Source: an uncultured Verrucomicrobiota bacterium (GTDB lineage Bacteria; Verrucomicrobiota; Verrucomicrobiia; Limisphaerales; JADLHS01). From it: a stretch of DNA of 6,981 nucleotides. Positions 1-5,950 of this stretch are shown here, piece by piece (the first letter of the stretch is position 1; every line of letters begins with the position of its first letter). Below the pieces are notes generated by a model that searched no databases, was not told the origin of the DNA, and was given only the letters and a program-made list of their open reading frames with translations. The translations under genes and the position numbers were made by a program. The stretch is taken from positions 1-6,981 of the forward strand of contig CALAYC010000294.1 of NCBI GenBank assembly GCA_937894935.1, given 5' to 3'.

Positions 1-1
1 G

Positions 2-232
2 CGCGGTGCGCGTTGTTTCCGCTGCGGGATCGCGACAAGGTTGTCGGCGGAATTCGGACGCTTCCTCGGCATCGCTCGACGCTCAGCAGTCGAAGTGCAA
101 TCACTGCTCTACGTCGCACTTGATACCCACTACATCGATGAAAATGATTTCGCGCAGCATTATGAACAGGCCCGCATCACAAAAGCTTTAATCGGCGGAT
201 TCAAGAACAGCCTCGCGCGCCGCCGCACCTGA
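2..232 (+). CDS. Four-helix-bundle protein (23S rRNA-intervening-sequence/S23 type), 5'-partial, possibly frameshifted
   Basis: Open in this frame from the window edge to the TGA at 230-232; the 5' end lies outside. The readable C-terminal part contains SAEFGRFLGIARRSAVEV, then a second helix (about YIDENDFAQHYEQA) and LIGGFKNSL. These match the last two helices of the TIGR02436/PF05635 four-helix-bundle family, small cytosolic proteins first found encoded in 23S rRNA intervening sequences and related to Avd accessory proteins of diversity-generating retroelements. Their cellular role is largely unknown. The conserved loop before the third helix (usually like NIAEGxGRxS) is not cleanly readable here. 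This frame gives GIATRLSAEF, about four residues short, while the +1 neighbouring frame gives GCRRNS over the same bases, so a frameshift or small deletion is possible. A TTG at 41 is the only start-like codon in the visible part and is unlikely to be the true start. The stop codon is supplied by the first unit of the heptamer array that follows. Confidence 0.72.
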   Translation, partial: RGARCFRCGIATRLSAEFGRFLGIARRSAVEVQSLLYVALDTHYIDENDFAQHYEQARITKALIGGFKNSLARRRT

Positions 233-292
233 CACCTGACACCTGACACCTGACACCTGACACCTGACACCTGACACCTGACACCTGACACC
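226..292. repeat. Perfect tandem heptamer array, (CACCTGA)9 plus CACC
   Basis: Nine full copies of CACCTGA run without mismatch from 226 to 288, followed by a partial CACC (289-292). The first copy overlaps the last codons and TGA stop of the four-helix-bundle gene. The last ends three bases before the TTG start of the histidine kinase gene. Units follow each other with no spacers, so this is a satellite-type repeat and not CRISPR. The plus strand has one G per seven bases and no internal complementarity, so its transcript should be unstructured. Because 7 is not divisible by 3, the plus strand places TGA in all three frames. The minus strand is open in all frames and reads as the same cyclic peptide (GVRCQVS)n. 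Three units span 21 bp, about two helical turns, so every third unit faces the same side of the DNA. Confidence 0.97.
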
Positions 293-295
293 AAC

Positions 296-1543
296 TTGGC
301 TACAACGAAATCCAGCTTTCTCGACAAAGTTCTCGGGCGCATCAGCCGGCTCGATGCCGAAGGCTTGCAGACCGTTGTGCAACGGCTGGCGCGCGAGCGG
401 GCTTTGCTCGAAACGCTGTTCAACACGATCGAAGACGGCGTGCTCGTAGTGGATGAACATGGCAGCATCGTTTACTTCAATCAGGCCGTCACCCGTCTGA
501 TTGGTTTGCAGCCCAGCGCGGAAGGCCGACACATTGATGAAGTTTTGCCGGAAGCGGATTGGCAGAAAATTTCGCAACTCGACAAAGATGGCGGTCAACA
601 CGTCGTGCGACACGAGTTTGAGGTCGAATATCCGCGCCCGCGTTTCTTGCGACTCTACGCCGCGCCATTGGATGGCGAACACGCCGGCAGTTCCGGCATG
701 GCGCTGATTTTGCACGACGCCACCGAAGCGCGGCAACAGACGTTCGAAGCGATCGAAAGCGAACGCGTGCAAGCATTGACGCTGCTCGCCGCGAGCGTAG
801 CCCATGAAATCGGTAATCCGCTCAACGCACTGCACATTCATCTGCAGTTGATGGAGCGCGAAGTCAAAAAGCTGAAATCCGCCACGGCGCGACCCGGTTT
901 AAGTTTGCGCGGACGCGCACAAACCGTCGCCACTCAGGACACCGCTACCGCCGCTCACAAACTCGAGCAATACCTTTCCGTGGCGAAGGGCGAAATCAAT
1001 CGGCTCGATTACATCGTCACACAATTTCTCCAGGCCATCCGCCCTTCCACGCCGCAACTCAAAGTCACGTCGCTGAACGAAGTGGTCGAACGCACGCTCG
1101 CGTTGTTGCGTCCTGAACTCGACAACCGCGGTCTTCACGTCAAAACGAAACTCGCGCGCCAATTGCCTCCGACCGCGATTGATCCCACGCAAACGCAACA
1201 GGCATTGGTGAATCTGGTGAAGAATGCGATGCAGGCGATGACCCGCGGCGGCACACTGACATTGCAAACCGGCGAGGGCGCAGACGCCATCTGGGTGAGT
1301 GTTTCCGACACCGGCGGCGGCATTCCGCAGGAACAGATCAATCGGATTTTTGAACCGTTTTACACAACGAAAAAGAAAGGCACAGGCCTCGGGCTGATGA
1401 TTGTGCAACGCATCGTGCGCGCTCACAACGGTCGCATCGAACTCGACAGTCAGGTTGGCCACGGCACGACGTTCCGCATCTTGCTGCCGTTGCATGAGAA
1501 GAAACCGCGCTTGCTTGGAGCGCCCGAAATGAAACCGTCATGA
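296..1543 (+). CDS. PAS-domain sensor histidine kinase (NtrB/AtoS-like), cytosolic
   Basis: This 415-residue kinase should autophosphorylate and pass phosphate to the response regulator encoded next. A helical leader (about 5-40) precedes a PAS domain (about 40-143, starting LFNTIEDGVLVVD). The HisKA dimerisation domain carries phospho-acceptor H170 in AHEIGNPLN; the HExxN form (H170, E171, N174) is the pattern of bifunctional kinase/phosphatases. The ATPase domain has N-box N310 (LVNLVKNAM), G1 D338 (DTGGGIP), an F-box near 351-357 and G2 GTGLGL at 362-367. No membrane segment is visible, so it probably senses a cytoplasmic signal. H170 to N310 is about 140 residues, roughly 30 more than usual, because of an extended loop near 192-228. 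The TTG start was chosen because an in-frame TGA lies at 272-274, no ATG or GTG follows before the conserved leader, and the leader helix fits the family. No Shine-Dalgarno is present, since upstream is only the heptamer array. The stop overlaps the next gene's ATG. Confidence 0.95.
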   Translation: MATTKSSFLDKVLGRISRLDAEGLQTVVQRLARERALLETLFNTIEDGVLVVDEHGSIVYFNQAVTRLIGLQPSAEGRHIDEVLPEADWQKISQLDKDGGQHVVRHEFEVEYPRPRFLRLYAAPLDGEHAGSSGMALILHDATEARQQTFEAIESERVQALTLLAASVAHEIGNPLNALHIHLQLMEREVKKLKSATARPGLSLRGRAQTVATQDTATAAHKLEQYLSVAKGEINRLDYIVTQFLQAIRPSTPQLKVTSLNEVVERTLALLRPELDNRGLHVKTKLARQLPPTAIDPTQTQQALVNLVKNAMQAMTRGGTLTLQTGEGADAIWVSVSDTGGGIPQEQINRIFEPFYTTKKKGTGLGLMIVQRIVRAHNGRIELDSQVGHGTTFRILLPLHEKKPRLLGAPEMKPS

Positions 1544-2904
1544 AACCGACATTGCTCATTGTGGATGACGAAAAGCCCACGCGCGAAGGATTGCGCGCGG
1601 CGCTGGAGGAACGATTCGACGTCTATCTCGCCGAAGACGCCAAAAGCGCGATGGATTTGCTGGAGAGTGAACACTTCGACGTGATGCTCACCGATTTCAA
1701 AATGCCGAACGAAGACGGCATGAAATTGATTACGCGCGCGAAGTCTCTTTCCAAACCGCCGATCTGCATTCTGATGACGGCTTACGGCTCGGAAGAACTC
1801 GCCGTCGAAGCAATGAAACGCGGCGCGGATGATTACATCGCGAAGGGACGCCTGCAGATTGACGAGCTGGAAATGCGCATTGCCCGCGCGGTGCGCACGC
1901 AAAAACTGGAAAGCGAAAATATCTCACTCCGGCAACAACTCGATTCCAAGTTCGGCCTCGAAAACATCGTCGGCGAAGCGCCCGCGATGCAGGATATTTT
2001 CGACAAGATTAAACAGGTCGCCCCAACTCGCGCGACGGTGCTGTTGCTGGGCGAAAGTGGCACGGGCAAAGAGATGGTCGCGAAGGCGATTCATCAGCTC
2101 AGTCCCCGCGCGAAACAGCCGCTGGTATCCGTCCATTGCGCGGCGTTGTCCCCTACTCTGCTTGAAAGCGAATTATTCGGTCATGAACGCGGCGCTTTCA
2201 CCGGCGCGCACGAACGGCGCATTGGTCGCTTTGAACAGGCGCAAGGCGGCACGTTGTTCCTCGATGAAATCGGAGAAATTGACGCCGCGCTGCAAATCAA
2301 ACTGCTGCGCTTTCTCGGCGAACGCACGTTTGAACGGGTTGGCTCAAATAAAACCCTCACCGCGGACGTACGCGTCATTGCCGCAACAAACAAAGATCTC
2401 GAAGCGATGGTGAAGGCGGGAACGTTTCGCGAAGATTTGTATTTCCGTTTGTGCATTGTGGAATTGCATCTGCCGCCGTTGCGAGAACGCCTGGAAGACG
2501 TGCCGTTACTCGCCAAAACCTTTTTGCGTCAGTTCGCCAAAGAGAACGAAAAACCGGTCACAGATTTTACCGCCGATGCGCTGGAGATGCTCTTGAACCA
2601 TCGTTGGCCCGGGAATGTGCGCGAGTTGCGCGCGGCCATCGAAAGCGCGGTCGTGATGTGTCGCGGCGACCGCATCTCGGCCCGGGATTTGCCACGGACG
2701 GTCCGGTCCGAAGCCGCACCGAGCAGCGACTCCGCACGATTACTGGCGAGGAATGACTTGACCGTGAAGGAAGCGGAGAAACAATTGATTATCCGCGCCT
2801 TGAAGGAAACCAAAGGAAATCGAACTCTGGCAGCCAAGAAAATCGGCATGCCGCGGCGGACGTTTCATCGGAAGTTGCACACGTATCATTTGGAAGGATT
2901 CTGA
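1540..2904 (+). CDS. Sigma-54-dependent response regulator, NtrC/AtoC family
   Basis: This 454-residue transcription activator has the full three-domain layout. The receiver domain (1-120) has acidic pocket D9/D10, phospho-acceptor D52 (MLTDFKMP), T80 and K102. K102 is followed by Gly, not the usual Pro. The AAA+ domain (about 142-375) has Walker A GESGTGKE (171-178), the sigma-54-contacting GAFTGA loop (218-223), Walker B with D242/E243 (LFLDEIGEI), sensor I ATN (282-284), the arginine-finger region REDLYFRL (297-304) and sensor II WPGNVREL (356-363). A Fis-type helix-turn-helix closes the protein (about 408-450, with NRTLAAKKIGMPRRTFHRKL). All elements for ATP-driven opening of sigma-54 promoters are intact. 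The ATG overlaps the kinase stop (ATGA, 1540-1543), indicating translational coupling and a cognate pair. A GGAG at 1517-1520 is too far upstream to be an ideal ribosome binding site. Its targets are not known from this sequence. Confidence 0.97.
   Translation: MKPTLLIVDDEKPTREGLRAALEERFDVYLAEDAKSAMDLLESEHFDVMLTDFKMPNEDGMKLITRAKSLSKPPICILMTAYGSEELAVEAMKRGADDYIAKGRLQIDELEMRIARAVRTQKLESENISLRQQLDSKFGLENIVGEAPAMQDIFDKIKQVAPTRATVLLLGESGTGKEMVAKAIHQLSPRAKQPLVSVHCAALSPTLLESELFGHERGAFTGAHERRIGRFEQAQGGTLFLDEIGEIDAALQIKLLRFLGERTFERVGSNKTLTADVRVIAATNKDLEAMVKAGTFREDLYFRLCIVELHLPPLRERLEDVPLLAKTFLRQFAKENEKPVTDFTADALEMLLNHRWPGNVRELRAAIESAVVMCRGDRISARDLPRTVRSEAAPSSDSARLLARNDLTVKEAEKQLIIRALKETKGNRTLAAKKIGMPRRTFHRKLHTYHLEGF
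2892..2898 (+). promoter_or_regulatory. Ribosome binding site of the membrane protein gene
   Basis: GGAAGGA lies inside the last codons of the response regulator gene, eight bases before the ATG at 2907. It is the clearest Shine-Dalgarno sequence in the window and supports both that start and co-transcription with the regulator. Confidence 0.7.
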
Positions 2905-2906
2905 GT

Positions 2907-4805
2907 ATGGCTGGGGTTCAAAACCTGATTCACAAGTTTGAAGAAAAAGGCGGACGCGGATTGACCTTCGCCTTTGTCGTGCTGATCACGCTGACGGTGA
3001 TGATCTGCTACAACTGGCGGTCGTACCGAAATTTCGGCACGCAGGAAGCGATGGATACCGCGCAATTGGGACGCAACATCGCGGAAGGCCACGGTTTCTC
3101 CACGCAATTCATCCGGCCGCTGAGCATTCATCTCGTCAAATCCCACAACCAATCCCGCATCGCCACGGAGACCAACTGGCTTTCCGACATGGCGCGCTTG
3201 AAATCACCTCATCCGGATCTCGCCAACGCACCGCTGTATCCGCTGTTCCTTGCCGGCACGATGAAAGTATTGCCGTATGATTTCTGGCGGCAGGCCGATC
3301 CCAATGCGTTACCGACACCGCCCACCGACCCGACGGAGCGTTATCAGCCTGATTTCGTCATTTGTCTGGTGAATCAGTTTCTGCTCGTGCTGCTCGCGGT
3401 GCAGACATCGTTTCTCGCGCGTCGGCTTTTCGATCGCTACGTGGCGTGGCTGTCGTTCTTCCTGATTATCTTTTGCGAATATCTGTGGCGCTTCAGCACG
3501 ACCGGACTTTCAACGATGTTCCTGATGAACATTTTCCTCGCACTGGTCTGGCTGTTGGTCTGGATTGAAAGCGAGGAACGCGAACCGGTCTGGAGTCATC
3601 GCGCTCAAATCTGGCTCGCGCTCGGCATCGGTGCAGTGCTCGCCGCCGGTACGCTCACGCGCTACTCGTTCGGTTGGCTGTTCATTCCAGTGGTCGTGTA
3701 TCTCGGAATTTTCTGCGTGCTGCGACGCTGGACGATTATCACGCTCGTGACGTTGGTGTTTCTCGGCATCGTCACGCCGTGGCTCTGGCGGAATTACACC
3801 ATCTGCGGCTATCCGTTCGGTATCGCCAGTTTCGCCGTCGTGGACGGAACGTTCATGCTCACGGACACGAAGCTGGTTCGCTCGCTCAATCCGGATTTTT
3901 CCGGCGTCACGCTGTTTGCGTTGCTGAACAAACTGACCGCCAACACCCGCGATATTCTTCAGGACCAACTGCCCAGACTCGGCGGTAGCTGGGTCACGGC
4001 GTTGTTTCTGACTGGATTGCTGCTTCCGTTTCGCAGTCTCGCGCTGCGGCGCTTGCGTTATTTCCTGCTCGGAACATTGGGGATTCTCGTCGTCGTCCAG
4101 GCCATGGGCCGCACGCATCTCTCCGACGACTCTCCCATCTTCAATTCTGAAAATCTCATCGTGCTCGCTGTCCCGCTGGTGTTCATCTACGGCGCGGGTT
4201 TGTTCTTCCTGTTGCTCGACCAGATGAATCTCAAGCTGCGCGAGTTTCGTTATCTCGTCATCGGCGTGTTTGGCGTCATCGCCTGCTTACCGATGTTGTT
4301 CATCTTCCTCACCCCGAAGTCGCGTCCGTGGCAATACCCGCCTTACTTCCTGCCGGCAATTCAGGAAGTCTCCCGCTACATGCGCACCAATGAATTGATT
4401 ATGAGCGACATTCCGTGGGCCGTCGCGTGGTATGGCGATCGCCAATGCGTCTGGCTCACTTCCAATGCCGATGCGGATTACTACGCCATCAGTGATTACC
4501 TCAAGCCAATCCGAGCGTTGTATCTCACGCCATTGACCACTGACAGCCGGATTTTATCGCAATGGGTACGCGCCGGACAAAAGAGCTGGCCGACGTTCAT
4601 TCTGGAGTTTCTGTTTAACCGCCGCGCGCCGGAAAAATTCCCCTTACGATATGCCCGCGAGGGATATTTCCCGGAACAACTCTTCCTTTGCGACTGGGAA
4701 CGTTGGAAACACAATGCGCCCGCCGCGGTCACCGCGCCACCAACCGACAAACCCGCGCCTCGTTCCTCCGGTGAGGAAACCGCGCCGCCGGATTCCGGCA
4801 ACTGA
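2907..4805 (+). CDS. Polytopic membrane protein, GT-C (ArnT/PMT-like) glycosyltransferase-type
   Basis: A 632-residue inner-membrane protein with about eleven hydrophobic segments: about 18-36, 149-169, 180-195, 203-220, 234-253, 254-272, 276-294, 360-375, 384-400, 415-437 and 448-468. After the first segment comes a long, probably periplasmic loop (about 38-148) beginning TQEAMDTAQLGRNIAEGHGF. This resembles the first loop of GT-C glycosyltransferases such as ArnT and protein mannosyltransferases, which use lipid-phosphate-sugar donors. The usual adjacent acidic pair is not obvious; E47 and D50 are the nearest candidates. A soluble C-terminal domain (about 470-605, with SDIPWAVAWYGDR) and a Pro/Ala/Thr-rich tail (603-632) follow. 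The gene starts two bases after the regulator stop behind a good ribosome binding site, so it is probably in the same operon. The donor and acceptor cannot be named, and the GT-C assignment rests on architecture and loop resemblance. A non-enzymatic membrane protein of similar shape is possible. Confidence 0.75.
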   Translation: MAGVQNLIHKFEEKGGRGLTFAFVVLITLTVMICYNWRSYRNFGTQEAMDTAQLGRNIAEGHGFSTQFIRPLSIHLVKSHNQSRIATETNWLSDMARLKSPHPDLANAPLYPLFLAGTMKVLPYDFWRQADPNALPTPPTDPTERYQPDFVICLVNQFLLVLLAVQTSFLARRLFDRYVAWLSFFLIIFCEYLWRFSTTGLSTMFLMNIFLALVWLLVWIESEEREPVWSHRAQIWLALGIGAVLAAGTLTRYSFGWLFIPVVVYLGIFCVLRRWTIITLVTLVFLGIVTPWLWRNYTICGYPFGIASFAVVDGTFMLTDTKLVRSLNPDFSGVTLFALLNKLTANTRDILQDQLPRLGGSWVTALFLTGLLLPFRSLALRRLRYFLLGTLGILVVVQAMGRTHLSDDSPIFNSENLIVLAVPLVFIYGAGLFFLLLDQMNLKLREFRYLVIGVFGVIACLPMLFIFLTPKSRPWQYPPYFLPAIQEVSRYMRTNELIMSDIPWAVAWYGDRQCVWLTSNADADYYAISDYLKPIRALYLTPLTTDSRILSQWVRAGQKSWPTFILEFLFNRRAPEKFPLRYAREGYFPEQLFLCDWERWKHNAPAAVTAPPTDKPAPRSSGEETAPPDSGN

Positions 4806-4813
4806 CCGCGGGT

Positions 4814-4840
4814 CGGTGCAAGATTGCAATCATTGCACCG
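4814..4840. promoter_or_regulatory. Nested inverted repeat between membrane protein and LOG genes (operator or hairpin)
   Basis: A perfect 8-bp inverted repeat, CGGTGCAA (4814-4821) and TTGCACCG (4833-4840), flanks an 11-base centre. That centre contains a perfect 10-bp palindrome, GATTGCAATC (4822-4831). An alternative dyad, TGCAAT-C-ATTGCA (4825-4837), overlaps both, so the RNA or DNA could adopt competing folds or bind a dimeric protein. It starts 8 bases after the membrane protein stop and ends 18 bases before the GTG of the next gene. There is no T-run after it, so a classical intrinsic terminator is unlikely; an operator or a 5'-UTR hairpin fits better. Confidence 0.45.
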
Positions 4841-4858
4841 CGCGTTATTCTCGCGCCC

Positions 4859-5893
4859 GTGATAACAAAAGCTGAAAAAACTCCGGTAGATCCGGAATTG
4901 CACCGGCGCGTCCTTGACCTGATCAAATACAAAGGCGGCGGTTACAATGAAGAAGCAGTCGCGGACATCATCGAGAATGCCCTCAAACTCCTGCAGGACG
5001 TCAAAGACACCGGCGACGTGCGCGTCATTCAGACGGCTGTCCGGGAATTGCGCTATGCGTATCGGCTTTTTGCGCCGTATGCGGATCGTCGCAAAGTAAC
5101 GATTTTCGGTTCGGCACGCACCGCGCCGACCAAACAGGAATATCAACAGGCGGTCGAAGTCGGACACAAAATCGTCAAAGCCGGTTTCATGGTCATCACG
5201 GGCGCAGGCCCGGGCATCATGCAAGCCGGTCACGAAGGCGCCGGTCCGGAAAACAGTTTCGGCGCGAACATTCGTCTGCCCTGGGAACAAGGCGCGAATC
5301 CCGTCATCGCGCAGGACAAAAAGCTTGTAACGTTCAAATACTTCTTCACCCGCAAGCTGACGTTCATTCGTCATTCCGACGCGATCATTCTCTTCCCCGG
5401 CGGCTTCGGCACGATGGACGAAGGTTACGAAGCCATCACGTTGATGCAGACCGGCAAGAGCCAACTCATGCCGCTCGTGCTCGTGGATAAACCCGGCGGC
5501 ACGTATTGGAAGACGTGGGATAAAAATATCCGCGAACATCTCTTGCGCGATGGATTGATTTCCCCTGATGACCTGAACCTCTATCGCATCACCGATAGCG
5601 CGGATGAAGCGGTAAAAATTGTGTCACGTTTCTATCGCAACTTCCACTCGACCCGATTCGTCAAAGACCTGCTTGTCATTCGCCTGAAACACGCGCCGAC
5701 CGATACCGCGTTGGAAGCAATCAACGAAGACTTTGCGGACATCATCGTCGGCTCACCGATCAAACGCATTGAAGCCACGGCAGAAGAACGCGAAGACAAA
5801 GATTGTCTCGCGCTCCAACGCATCGCGTTCAATTTCAATCGACGCGATTACGGACGATTGCGGCAATTGGTGGATGTATTGAACGGAATGTAA
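4859..5893 (+). CDS. LOG-family Rossmann-fold protein (TIGR00730/nucleotide nucleosidase-like) with long terminal extensions
   Basis: A 344-residue cytosolic protein whose core (about 78-260) is the LOG/lysine-decarboxylase-like Rossmann fold. Visible motifs are VTIFGSAR (80-87), ITGAGPGIMQAGHEGA (113-128), NIRLPWEQ (137-144), R165-K166, and the signature PGGFGTMDE (180-188) with E188. Characterised relatives (plant LOG, bacterial PpnN) hydrolyse the N-glycosidic bond of nucleoside 5'-monophosphates. The Arg and Glu of these motifs are the known active-site positions, so a related activity is likely. The exact substrate cannot be read from sequence. At 344 residues it is much longer than the roughly 180-200 of minimal LOG proteins, with a helical N-terminal region (1-78) and a C-terminal extension (about 260-344). 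The GTG is the only sensible start: the next in-frame Met is 111, inside the core. No clear Shine-Dalgarno precedes it. It is 53 bases from the upstream gene with a dyad between, so it may be a separate transcription unit. Confidence 0.9.
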   Translation: MITKAEKTPVDPELHRRVLDLIKYKGGGYNEEAVADIIENALKLLQDVKDTGDVRVIQTAVRELRYAYRLFAPYADRRKVTIFGSARTAPTKQEYQQAVEVGHKIVKAGFMVITGAGPGIMQAGHEGAGPENSFGANIRLPWEQGANPVIAQDKKLVTFKYFFTRKLTFIRHSDAIILFPGGFGTMDEGYEAITLMQTGKSQLMPLVLVDKPGGTYWKTWDKNIREHLLRDGLISPDDLNLYRITDSADEAVKIVSRFYRNFHSTRFVKDLLVIRLKHAPTDTALEAINEDFADIIVGSPIKRIEATAEEREDKDCLALQRIAFNFNRRDYGRLRQLVDVLNGM

Positions 5894-5906
5894 TTATCCC
5901 CCGCTC

Positions 5907-5934
5907 CGCTCGCTCGCCTGACGGTGAGCGAGCG
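5907..5934 (+). terminator. Strong GC-rich hairpin after the LOG-family gene
   Basis: CGCTCGCTCGCC (5907-5918) pairs with GGTGAGCGAGCG (5923-5934) over 12 pairs, one of them G-U, around the four-base loop TGAC. It begins 13 bases after the TAA stop. Only a mixed sequence (TATGCTATGG) follows, with no T-run, so it may stabilise the 3' end or act with another factor instead of being a classical intrinsic terminator. Position and stability favour a transcript-end role. Confidence 0.55.
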
Positions 5935-5950
5935 TATGCTATGGTGACTC

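Noticed and set aside
226..292. CRISPR-like repeat array
   Set aside because: The units are 7 bases and contiguous with no spacers, and no cas gene is visible.
188..841. Long minus-strand frame including the repeat-coded (GVRCQVS)n peptide and running antisense to the kinase gene
   Set aside because: The array is open on the minus strand in all frames by arithmetic, and the rest is antisense to a clearly coding PAS/HisKA region. No family resemblance or ribosome binding site is seen.
4435..4444. Palindrome GGCGATCGCC resembling the cyanobacterial HIP1 octamer
   Set aside because: A single copy inside a coding gene; expected by chance at this base composition.
4813..4829. Possible sigma-54 promoter (GG...TTGCA) ahead of the LOG gene
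   Set aside because: The GG (4815-4816) and GC (4826-4827) are separated by nine bases; the required spacing is ten and the -24 element is poor.
4496..5539. 347-codon minus-strand frame antisense to the membrane protein and LOG genes
   Set aside because: Both plus-strand genes show unmistakable motifs across this stretch. The frame is a by-product of G+C-biased codon use.
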